Shown piece after piece: positions 1-8,717 of a DNA stretch of 64,000 bases; the stretch's first letter is position 1, and every line of letters starts with the position of its first letter. The position numbers and the translations under genes were made by a program. The stretch is from Bullera alba. Its lineage: Eukaryota; Basidiomycota; Tremellomycetes; Tremellales; Bulleraceae. The stretch covers positions 4,737,198 through 4,801,197 of the forward strand of contig BCIX01000001.1 of the NCBI GenBank assembly GCA_001600095.1, written 5' to 3'. The notes beneath the pieces were generated by a model. It was not told the origin of the DNA, ran no database searches, and was given only the letters and a program-made list of their open reading frames with translations.

Positions 1-149
1 ACTCAGGCCGGTAAATTAGATTCCGCGGCTGACCAGCTAACCTTAGCTAGACCGACTCTGACTTGCCGAGCTATCACCTAGCCATGTTCATGATTGCATC
101 TTTTCTAGTGGTACAACTCTCCCTCCGACAAGCTCAAGGCGGGGTGCAT

Positions 150-1619
150 CTAGTCTCCTCTACCCAGCTTGTCAAGGGCTCGGATGCCCTGTTCCTCCCA
201 CTCTGCTTTCGTGACCCAGAATGCCTCCTTGTCCTTCATAATGTCTGCCAAGACAGCACCGCCCAGGAACACCATGTGCTTTCTCCTGGGTGGGTCTTCG
301 ATTCGGATTTTGAAGTTCTGATGACAGTGTCAATGGAGTGACTGCGTGTTGGCGAATCTAGACTCACCTTCAATCTCGATCCATCTCCGCCGAGGACTCG
401 TGTCAAGTACAGTTGCTTCATCTCCTTCTCCAATCTAGATGGGAATCCGGGGTACATTGACGATCCACCGGAGAGGACAATGTGCTTGTATAGCTCTGAT
501 CGGGTGTCCACAGCAGCTTGCTGGATGGTCTGGAACAGGAGTTCTGAGAGGCACGTGTCAGCTCAGTAAGGCTAAACCCTAATCACCCACCTGCTACACC
601 GGGCTGCTCGACATCGACGAGGTGCGGCTGGAACATGCACTCTGGGGCCTCGTATCGCTCGGATCCGACCTTGATGACTCGTCCGTCGGGCAACTAGGGT
701 TCCGTCAGCGTGATTCCGAACACGGTACCGGTCGGACTTGCCGTATAGTTTTCCACTAGAACCGTCGTCTCCTCACTGAGCTTTTTGTCCAGCTCGAGAT
801 CGTAACTCATGAAACACAGAGCCTCCTTGATGCCTCTGACAGTCTCAAAGTCTGCCGTCCTCTCGAACGCGTAACCCCGCATCAGGAGTAGCTTGATCAG
901 GTATCGGGTGACATCTCGACCTGCAACGTCCAGTCGACGTGTCAAGTGGGGAAGAGCGAAACCATCGTAGACAGGGACGATATGGGTCACACCATCTCCA
1001 GAGTCGACAACGACACCAGTTTGTAGACCTGCAGATGCTCAGCTTGATACTATAGCTGAGTAAACTTCACTCACCCTGGGCGTACAGTGTTAGGACGGCT
1101 TGAATGGCCACGTAGACGCCTCCAAAGCCATACTCCTCGAACATGACCTGGCACATTCGCTGCCTGTTCACTTTAGGGTTCATTGGTGGTTCCGTCAACA
1201 GAATCTTTTGATCTCTCGTGTCGACTTTGAGCTTTTCGTCAAACGTGTAGTCCCAGAGGTGCTTCATGTCCTCCCAGTTCTTGACTATTCCGTGCTCCAT
1301 TGGCTGTGTGACCTGCAGAGACGCCCGGTTTTCGGCAGCCTCATCACCGACCATGATATCCCGGATAGAGGTACTGCCTTGCCTCTCCTCGGCTCGCAGG
1401 ATCGGCCTTCCTACCACCGAGGGGAAGACTGCGGACCACAGGAGTCAGCGTGCGGCCCATACCACGCCGTCTCCACCTGTAATCCACACTCACCATGTTC
1501 TGGGAAGTTTGATCCGGCCCAACCGCATTTGACGAACTATCATCAGGTCAGCGAGGGTTGATACTCCCAGACTAGCCACTTACACCGGTACCGTTGTCCA
1601 CTACGATGGGATTCGACAT
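150..1619 (-). CDS. ARP2: Actin-related protein 2 (Arp2), Arp2/3 complex subunit
   Basis: Arp2 is the actin-like subunit that, with Arp3, forms the template for a branched actin filament. Actin patches and endocytosis depend on it. The spliced protein starts [12 protein letters not shown] (phosphate-binding loop 1), continues [14 protein letters not shown] and VVGRPILR, then [23 protein letters not shown] and [18 protein letters not shown] (second phosphate loop). It goes on with [18 protein letters not shown] and [15 protein letters not shown], and ends [15 protein letters not shown]. The length fits the family (about 390 residues). [12 protein letters not shown] separates Arp2 from conventional actin and Arp3. 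The ATG at 1619 is the only one that gives the family N-terminus. The gene has several introns of about 50-75 nt. One of them (694-741) has a GC donor instead of GT. It lies divergent to the CRIPT gene. Confidence 0.97.
694..741 (-). other. GC-AG intron inside ARP2
   Basis: On the minus strand the coding sequence ...VLVENYT is followed by gcaagt, and the reading frame resumes after ccctag with [18 protein letters not shown]. This is the expected Arp2 continuation (TLPDGR... in the family). A 48-nt intron with a GC donor and an AG acceptor therefore fits, and no nearby GT donor keeps the protein collinear. GC-AG introns are a known minority class in fungi. Confidence 0.8.
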
Positions 1620-2023
1620 GGCGAAAGAGTAGCTAGCTGCTGTGTTGATGGGTATACGAGTCGAGCTTGTCTGTAAACCTTGCGCGACCTGCTTCTCGAG
1701 CTCTCCGAGACCTATTCGAGCTATGCTATGCTATAGAGTATGCAGGTGTCGGCGGTCGACTTGCGGTTCAACAACCCATGCATCCTCTCTCACCTCCGAC
1801 GTCAGATCACCGGGACCCTGAAACGGAGGATGCCTAGATAGGCGCACGGAGTTCGCCAGTGAGCGAGCCTAGATCGTAAGTGGCAACGTATTGTGCGGCC
1901 GGCCTGCGATAGTGCTGCGATGCTTGAGAGTTCGAACGACTGGCTTGTCGTCAATCCCTATAACTACATCTGCTGCGCAGTGTCCGGTATTGCCCTTGGC
2001 AAGCTCAGTCAGCAAAGCCCGTC
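1620..2023. promoter_or_regulatory. Divergent intergenic region ARP2 / CRIPT
   Basis: About 400 bp lie between the two divergent start codons and must carry both promoters. I see no clear TATA box and no open frame with family features. Confidence 0.5.
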
Positions 2024-2634
2024 ATGGTGTGCAAGAAGTGCGAAAAGGTGAGCAGAAAATCGGTGACAACGCCCATAATTGGATCAGCGTCAGCAACTAG
2101 CATTCGCAACCCGGACATGAGCTGACTCTGCTATTGCCTCTTAGAAAACATCCACACTGGCAGCACCCGATCCCTTCCAGCCATCATCATCCACCCGGAA
2201 GATAGGAGAGAACAAGCTGCTAACAGCAAGGGCAAGGGCGTCGCCTTATACCAAGCCGGGAGCCGGAGGAGTAGGCAAGGGGAAGATCAATCCCTATGGC
2301 AACAAGTGCCTAGATTGTAAGGTGAGTCATCGTGTCCCATAAACAAGATGCTCGTTATCACAGCCGCTCTCAATCCCTACTATCCCGCTTTTCCGGTGGT
2401 CCCCTGCTGAGACCCTACAGCAATCGGTATCTCAGAACAACGCTACACGATGTCAAAAGTGCGCGTATAAGAAGGGACTTTGTGCGATCTGCGGTAACAT
2501 GGTTCTCGACACAAGTAGTGAGTTCTCCACCACAGTAGCGACGAAGAACCCCATACACCGAGCTTTGTTGCTATCTTGTCTCTGAGGAACTGGGGCTGAA
2601 TCTGCCTGTAGGATACAAGCAAACAACGGCATAA
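2024..2634 (+). CDS. CRIPT: CRIPT family protein (cysteine-rich, zinc-binding)
   Basis: Four exons (2024-2047, 2145-2321, 2421-2517, 2612-2634) splice to 106 residues, close to human CRIPT (about 101). It begins MVCKKCEK (first CxxC). It continues with KIGENKLLTARARASPY and INPYGNKCLDCK (second CxxC), then TRCQKCAYKKGLCAICG (third and fourth CxxC), and ends VLDTSRYKQTTA. The exon joins keep frame and reproduce the family end to end. CRIPT was named for binding a PDZ domain of PSD-95. It was later found as a component of the activated human minor spliceosome. A nuclear RNA-processing role is therefore the better guess in a fungus. The final YKQT core is kept, but the last residue is Ala instead of the Val of animal CRIPT. 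Confidence 0.93.
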
Positions 2635-3054
2635 TCCGGCTCACAATCGCCGCTAGTCATTGTACTTGTACCGCATTCACTCTACATCCTGTTGTATGCG
2701 ACATCGTAGGACGCCATGAGTCATACCCAGTCTGACTCTTGTCATTGCGCTCCGGTACGACCACTGTACGACCACTGTACAACCACTGTACGACCACTGT
2801 TTCGTGATCGCATAAACATCAGAGCGTGATTCACTCAGAGTGAGTCAGTGCCTCGATGTCGTCTTCGATCTCGGACATGAGAATCAGCGCGTCACCCGAG
2901 TCCCAACCCAGCTGCAAGACATCGACGCTATAACGACCATCCGTAAACAATGCACAATGCTATATTAGTTTATCATGCTAGGTTGATGCTATTGCCAAAC
3001 AGCCCGATCCTTGGTGGTTCTCCCCACGTTTTTCCCGTCCTATGCTATATGCTA
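2635..3054. other. Convergent 3' intergenic region CRIPT / HSF-type gene
   Basis: 420 bp between two convergent stop codons. Apart from the 11-bp tandem repeat at 2755-2800 I see no gene-like signal. Confidence 0.5.
2755..2800. repeat. Tandem repeat, 11-bp unit, about 4 copies
   Basis: The unit tacgaccactg is repeated about four times head to tail with one substitution (tacaaccactg in the third copy). It lies between the stop codons of two convergent genes. Confidence 0.85.
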
Positions 3055-5306
3055 CTAGTTGAGCAGACTACTCAAGCCCTTTGGCTTGACGTCTTCCGAC
3101 ATCATCTCTTCGTCCTCCCTATCTTTGATAGTCTCCTGAGATATCCCTCTTCGGGGTCTATGCTGATCGTCTCTTCTCGTCGCTTGTCCCGGTGACATTT
3201 GGCGCGTATAGCCTTGGTACTCTCGTTGTCTCTCTGGTGGCTGGTACGCCGGTGGCACCCTTCCATCAGCAAAGGTCGTAGCGAGTGGGGATGTGCGTGG
3301 TGTGGGGCCTCCAGGGATCGGAAGCGGTAATCGCGGTTCGGGCAAAGTTGGTATCGTCTGCATGCGCGTGTGTGGTGGCGCTGTTTCATCTGAGACAGCA
3401 ATTAGTACATGAGACATATGGCATCCGGCCAATATGGTCCGTGCCCGAGTAACTCACACGATGAATATGATCGCGGATCAGTGGTCGCGCTCGAGACTGG
3501 TTCCGACAGGAGCGCTTCATATCGGTGGCGCAAGTCGACTGTAATGCGACTCAACACATCTCGAAGACCTCTGATATCGTTTCCAGGAACTACAGCTCAG
3601 AGTCAATCCCGATCATAATCTCATGCGTCTGAGGTTGAGCTCTCGTTCACCCACCTTGACCGTCACCCACACACCCACTCAGCTGCAGGAGATACGACGA
3701 GAGATCAAGGTTTGACCTGACATTGGCCAACCTCTCGTAACTAATCATGTGACTCAACCGCTGAACCTTGTCTTCCAGAGTGGCGACTTGGTTCGTCAAG
3801 GTGTCAATGGGCGAATGCTGCGGTTGAGGGTAATACGTCTCCGTGTAGGGCACTGGAGTACGCTCTGTGCTGAATCGGCGCGGTGGGTCCGGGTGGTATC
3901 GATGGGAAGAATGACCAGAGTCCGAAGATGCAGGTGGATGTATGGGTGGCGGGGGCATTCTTGTAGTTTGGCCACCTTGATTGTCCCATTGACCGTCTCT
4001 GGACCATGGCCTCTGCTCCACTATGAGGGAACTCGGGGTTCGAGTCTGTACCGAATCACGGGGCAGGCCAAATGGTCTCGGAGGGGGGTCAAAAGCGGGC
4101 AGTGGCGAGTTTGTCGATACAGAATCCTGCTGAGAATTCTGCCCGAGCGTATCCCTCATCCATCCGGCGATAGGCCGCGGAACGTCCTCGTCCGTAGGAG
4201 ACCCAGGCCCAGCGTCTGTAGTAGACGGCCGAGTAGTTTTCCGTTTAATCGACGCCAGCAGATGAGGCTCTCCCCTGCGGAACAACGGGTGCCGGAACTC
4301 CCATGCACCGGGGTCTGAAGTAGTTGCGAATAGGTCGTTCACCTTGTTGAAGCTACGGGTCAGCCCGATACACATCGTGATTACTCACGAATACATGTTG
4401 AGCTGGCGGACGAACGATTGCCAGTTGTTGTGCTTGAAGAATCGAGGGAGCACGGTTCTGACAAGTCTCAGCAAAACGAAGCGCGGACTGAACTCACTTT
4501 GCAAACTCAGTGGGACTCGGACAAGTGAACAAAGTTCCATCCGCGGACCAATGGATCAACCCGGTCCGAGCAATGTCCTCGTCCTCGAGCATGGCGTATA
4601 GCTTGCCAACAAATGCAGCCTGAGTCTTCAACGGTGGATTGACCAAAGGCTGACCTGAAGACAGGTGGAGCGAGGGAGGCGGAGAAGGAAGCCGAGATGG
4701 AGCCGAAGCAGACAACTGGGGGCGCCGCGAAGAAGATCTTGTCGAGGTTTCGGATTGCTCTGGCTCGTTCTCCGACGACGACGCGGTCTGCCATGTGGGT
4801 GGCATCGAAGAGTTCGGATTGATCGACCGAGAGCGGTTCGACGATGAGCCCGATCCCGAATAGGAGCTTTGAGCAGGAGGAAGGGAGATGCGAGGTGTAT
4901 ATGATGTTGGAAGCGATTCACTGGGAGGCGATCTGGGGGAGAAGATGGTAGACCCCGCCGAAGTACTGAGCGGGTAGCGTCGAGAGGTGGTGGTGGTGGA
5001 CGTAGTATTGGTATTGGTATTCGTATTGGTGTTCGTGTTGGTCGCAGTCACTGTTGTTACCTTTTGATCGGAGTATCTTTGCTTGCTACCATTGTCAGAA
5101 TGACGGGGCGATCCTCGAGTTGAGTTAACGTCCTGATCGGTCTCGCCCCCCTTTGAGCTGACAGGGTCTCGGCCAGACCTGTCCCCACTCTGTCTCCTTG
5201 CTTTCTTCTCCGGACTGTGTCCTGCCTTCAGGGAAAGCCTCCGCTTGCTGCTGCTGCTGCCGTCTTGGTCATGTTGCTCGACGTCGTCCGTTGACATCTC
5301 GGCCAT
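3055..5306 (-). CDS. HSF-type DNA-binding transcription factor
   Basis: Five exons (5306-4498, 4457-4389, 4352-3655, 3589-3458, 3389-3055) join in frame to 680 residues. Residues about 231-331 form an HSF-type winged-helix domain. It contains AFVGKLYAMLED, IHWSADGTLFTCPSPTEFAK, VLPRFFKHNNWQSFVRQLNMYSFN, and then WEFRHPLFRRGEPHLLASIKRK. The recognition helix NNWQSFVRQLNMY is intact. A short heptad region (IDTLTNQVATLEDKVQRL) follows at about residue 485 and could mediate oligomerisation. The roughly 230-residue N-terminal extension is Ser/Pro/Thr-rich and carries an Asn-Thr dipeptide repeat. No response-regulator receiver domain is visible, so it is not Skn7. It could be an Hsf1-, Hsf2- or Sfl1-type factor, and the sequence alone does not decide which. 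Confidence 0.88.
5004..5042 (-). repeat. Coding hexanucleotide-type microsatellite (Asn-Thr repeat)
   Basis: A run of ggtatt / ggtgtt hexamers (AAYACY on the coding strand) encodes alternating Asn and Thr, about six pairs, in the disordered N-terminus of the HSF-type factor. Such runs are prone to length change. Confidence 0.75.
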
Positions 5307-5492
5307 TGTCCGAGATCCGGGCGCATGAGATGTCGAAGTTGAGTGATTAGCCGGCCAAATTACAGGGACGTCGATGTTCTGAAACTCAGGTCAGCTTGGA
5401 GCGCATGATAGCATGATAGGCCGTGCAGGGGAAAGTGAGATGGCCGGCAGTGTAAACTCGGCGAAACTTACTTGCTTGCCTGAACCGAAACT

Positions 5493-6294
5493 ATGGCTGC
5501 AGATCCGCAACAAGCTCTCTCGCAAAGGTGGTGTAACACGTTGCCGCAATCCCAGAACTCTAAGGGTGTGTGTTTGGTCTCGCGGTGGACATGCGGCCGC
5601 TGCAGGTAAATACCGTTCCGGACCGTTTGGTCCTGATGAGAGGTCCCTTGCCGCTAGATCGTCCTTTAGCGTTCCAAAGGAGCGAGTCGTCCGCGGTGTT
5701 GTGTCGATTCCTCTACGGTCCCAAACTCGGTCCTGTCCATTTCAACGCTTCGATCTTCAGTCAACCCCGACCGCTTGGTACCTGGTCGGGACGGCACAGG
5801 CACTGATGTGTGTTTTTGTAAGGTATGTCGACCCGCGTTGAATGATAAACCTTTGTCTCGGCTGAGTGCAGATCTTTTGTTGGAATCGATCACAGAGGAG
5901 GCTAGTGTTGACGTTGCGTTGAAGTTGCGGCAGATCGTTGTGGTATGTTGGATCGCTCAATGGGTAGATCACTGAACGTCACTGACGTCTGACGACTAGA
6001 GTGACGCAATCAGACAAGTATAAACACCTTATACTTGCCCTTACTTGCCCCGTTTGGTACAGTTCGGTACCTAGAGAGCCAAGATCTGGGAGCGAAGCCG
6101 TTCTCGACAAGAGTGACGAAATGGATCTTGTCAAGTTGGTGGAGCGACTTTAGGCAGAAGGGCTCTGGCCGTGATCAACAGACTACCGATGCCTAACATT
6201 TCGCTCATGTCGGCGAAGGATCGAGCGGCGGCTATATCTCTACTGGCCTACTGGGATGCGTCGAAAACTTGGTTTACCGGATGCAACCTGGTGA
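5493..6294 (+). other. Unresolved coding-like stretch (possible gene or gene remnant)
   Basis: Several blocks look protein-like but do not join in one frame. MAADPQQALSQRWCNTLPQ starts at 5493. A block from about 5570 includes LCRFLYGPKLGPVHFNASIF. A block ending near 5941 reads KPLSRLSADLLLESITEEA, then VDVALKLRQIVV. That last block could splice over a GTATGT...CTAG intron to SDAIRQV and a stop at 6021-6023. A further block, starting at about 6206 and ending just before a GTGAGT donor, reads MSAKDRAAAISLLAYWDASK then TWFTGCNL. I do not recognise the family. Frame breaks between the blocks mean a decayed gene, missed introns, or chance. Confidence 0.25.
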
Positions 6295-6970
6295 GTCACG
6301 GATTGTCACGGACACAATCTCGTGGCCGATAAAAGACGGCGCGGTCTCCGACTCCCACACATCGACTGCATGCGTGCCTGAAGGTTTACCCTGTGCAAGT
6401 CGCGCCACGTCGTGCTTCAGCGCCTCAGTCTGCCTCAGTCCACGGGCTATTGGCTGCTGCTGCCATCACATTCAGCCGTTCAGGTACGGATCGGTAGTAA
6501 CAGCCGGCCGGTATCAACTCACGGTGCTGCGAGGTTAGCGCGAGGTGCGCTTTGAGTCACAGCCGTTCTGGCCAGCTTGAAAAGGGTCTCATTAGGTCCC
6601 ACTGGATCCAATGACCACTGACGCAAGCGCGCCGTTTGGGTTGAGCATGTGTCAATGAGTCGGGCTAGATCGATCGGAAGTGCTTCAACATTGATGGATG
6701 CCAGTGGAGGCGAGTCTCCCTTTCTCGCTGCTGAACGGATTTTGAACGGGGCTTCGAGGAATCAGGTACAGGCACAGGAACGTGCCTGAGACCGATCCCT
6801 GGGAACCCAGTTGAGCCCTGTTCGGTGACTCGCCTCTCTCCGGCGCCCTCCCCGGTGTCAGCCCGTGTCCGTCATTTTCGCCTTTTTGATGCCGCCAATG
6901 AACCGACAGGCGGCGGCAGGCGGCGGCTCTTGCGTCATATCCGCCTAACTCCTGCTGCAAGCTCCTCGCA

Positions 6971-7001
6971 GCTCCTGGCCCCTCCTGGCCCCTCCTGGCC
7001 C
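6971..7001. repeat. Short tandem repeat, 10-bp unit, 3 copies
   Basis: ctcctggccc is repeated three times without interruption. Confidence 0.85.
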
Positions 7002-7270
7002 GCACCGACATTCGCCATGGCCGAACACTAAAGAGTGAATGGCATTAGATGGCATTGGATGTCCTGCAGAACATGATGCACGAGCCGACGATGACGTCGG
7101 AATGGCCAGGCCATACATGATCTAGTGTTGCCCAGCTGTCAGCATCTAAGTAGGAAGTTATAAGAAGTCCTGGATCTTGCAAGTGTGAGCCTGTGTGAGC
7201 ACTACATAGTGTGAATCCCATAAGTTCGGGCGGCCTGTGGAGCGGAATGACGTGACTGGGCCAGATCTGG

Positions 7271-7307
7271 TGAAGCCTGGTAGAGCCTGGTACTGTAGAG
7301 CCTGGTA
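7271..7307. repeat. Interspersed/tandem repeat of gcctggta
   Basis: Three copies of agcctggta lie within 37 bp, the last two inside a larger duplication (gtagagcctggta). Confidence 0.75.
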
Positions 7308-7560
7308 ATGAAACTTGAAAGCTGGGACGCAACTCTTACGACGCTGGACACAAGCGATCTCAAGCGATCCTTCACGACAGTCCACGAAGGTCCACGACCC
7401 CTGTAGACAGCTGTAGACCCAGGTAGACCCCTGTAGAACTCCTGTAAGCTTACGCCTCTAAAACTGGTAACTTACCAGCGTGTACGACTCCGCGGCTCCC
7501 ATATAGATCTTGTGGTCGTAAGAGGTCGTAAGTACCTGATCTGCAGACGTTCTCGGCTCG

Positions 7561-7600
7561 GGCTTTGGCTTTTGGCTTTTGGCTTCTGGCAGTTCCTGGC
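7561..7600. repeat. Short tandem repeat of ggctttt
   Basis: ggctttggcttttggctttt is followed by a degenerate copy, giving three to four tandem units of 6-7 bp. Confidence 0.75.
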
Positions 7601-8224
7601 CTGCGGCAACGTGTGACGTCTGTCGTGACGACTTCTAGATCATCTCATGACGGGATTCCCATGAAGCGACAGCTAATTAGTGACAGCCGACGGAAGCCGT
7701 GATCCTGACGATCCTGACGGAACGTTTCACAGGTACGGTAACATCGCCAGGCAGCATTCCAAGACGTGGTCGTCAGGTCGGTTCCGACGGCCTGCAGATG
7801 ACCGCTTGCACTTATACTTGTAGTTAGGCAGAGGGCAGAGTCGGGCAAGTAGAGTCGCACAGCGGTCGAGCTATGCAGACTCCAGTACTTACGGTCCGCA
7901 CACAGAGACGGGACCGCGTAAGGCGGGATCAGTCCAGCCACTGGCTTCACATTCGACGCGACTGCTCGAAGTCTCCTCTACATTGGTAAATCGCTCATAG
8001 AAGGTAGATCATATCGTTCAATGATCAATGTGGAGCACGGCGGCATGATTTACGAGGTTTCTCACCGCCTCGGCATCACCGCTTCAACCCAACTTCCCTT
8101 GTCGGCTTGCTGTTCTGGAGTCAATCTCGAAACGGACTTGTAGGGTCTTTTGCTGCGGCTCAGTCCTCCTCTCAATCTTTCATTGAGGAATGAGCAGACG
8201 CGTCTAATCAGACAATGATGGATG

Positions 8225-8659
8225 CTAGTCCTCCTTCTCATCTAAGTCATCTTGCTGGTACGAGATACGCTTTACGCCTGATTTCAGAATAGTCGTGGGA
8301 CTCGTGGCCCATGGGTCATGGTAGAAATTCTGCGGACGGACCAGGCATCGGACCGGGGAGCTCTTCGCTGCGGTGCGTATAGAGGAGGGTAGAACTAACA
8401 AGGACTCCAAGCAAACTTTGAGTTGACTCCAAGCAGCCAGGCGATCTAGAGCAAATCTAGAGCAGATGCTGATATCGATGAAGTCAGATGAAATTGCTTC
8501 CGTCACTGTTGTTCTCTTTCGCAACGATCTCTGCCTCACTAGAGTCACTCACACAAACGACTTGAGAGACACTCGGCCAGGCGCCTGCACTTCGAATTCA
8601 TCAGGCTCACGCTGCGGTGCATCGTAGGCACCTTCACTTGATGCCCAACTTTGAGACAT
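8225..8659 (-). CDS. Predicted 70-residue acidic protein, three exons, family unknown
   Basis: An ATG at 8659 opens a 35-codon exon (MSQSWASSEGAYDAPQ, then REPDEFEVQAPGRVSLKSF). It ends at a consensus GTGAGT donor (exon 8659-8553). A second exon (8394-8342) follows a TTAG acceptor. A third (8277-8225) follows ATCAG and ends KRISYQQDDLDEKED-stop. The three exons total 213 nt, exactly 71 codons. The hydrophilic protein has an acidic tail and no membrane segment or signal peptide. The second donor (GTCCGT) is not consensus, so the middle of the protein is less certain than its ends. The start codon lies only 14-58 bp from the possible divergent starts of the DOCK gene, which is unusually tight. 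I recognise no family. Confidence 0.38.
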
Positions 8660-8717
8660 TATGACCCTCGACATGAGTACAATGACCGGTCCATCAAAAC
8701 GAGCGTGAGTTACGCGC

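Larger units (their letters stand above)
6295..8224. other. Gene-poor region with dense short tandem duplications
   Basis: No convincing gene. The region has many local head-to-tail duplications of 5-13 bp. Examples are cctggcccct (6971-7001), gcctggta (7271-7307), a gtagac-rich stretch (7400-7440) and ggcttttggc (7561-7590). The pattern resembles 39.5-40.7 kb and 63.3-63.8 kb. Confidence 0.5.
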
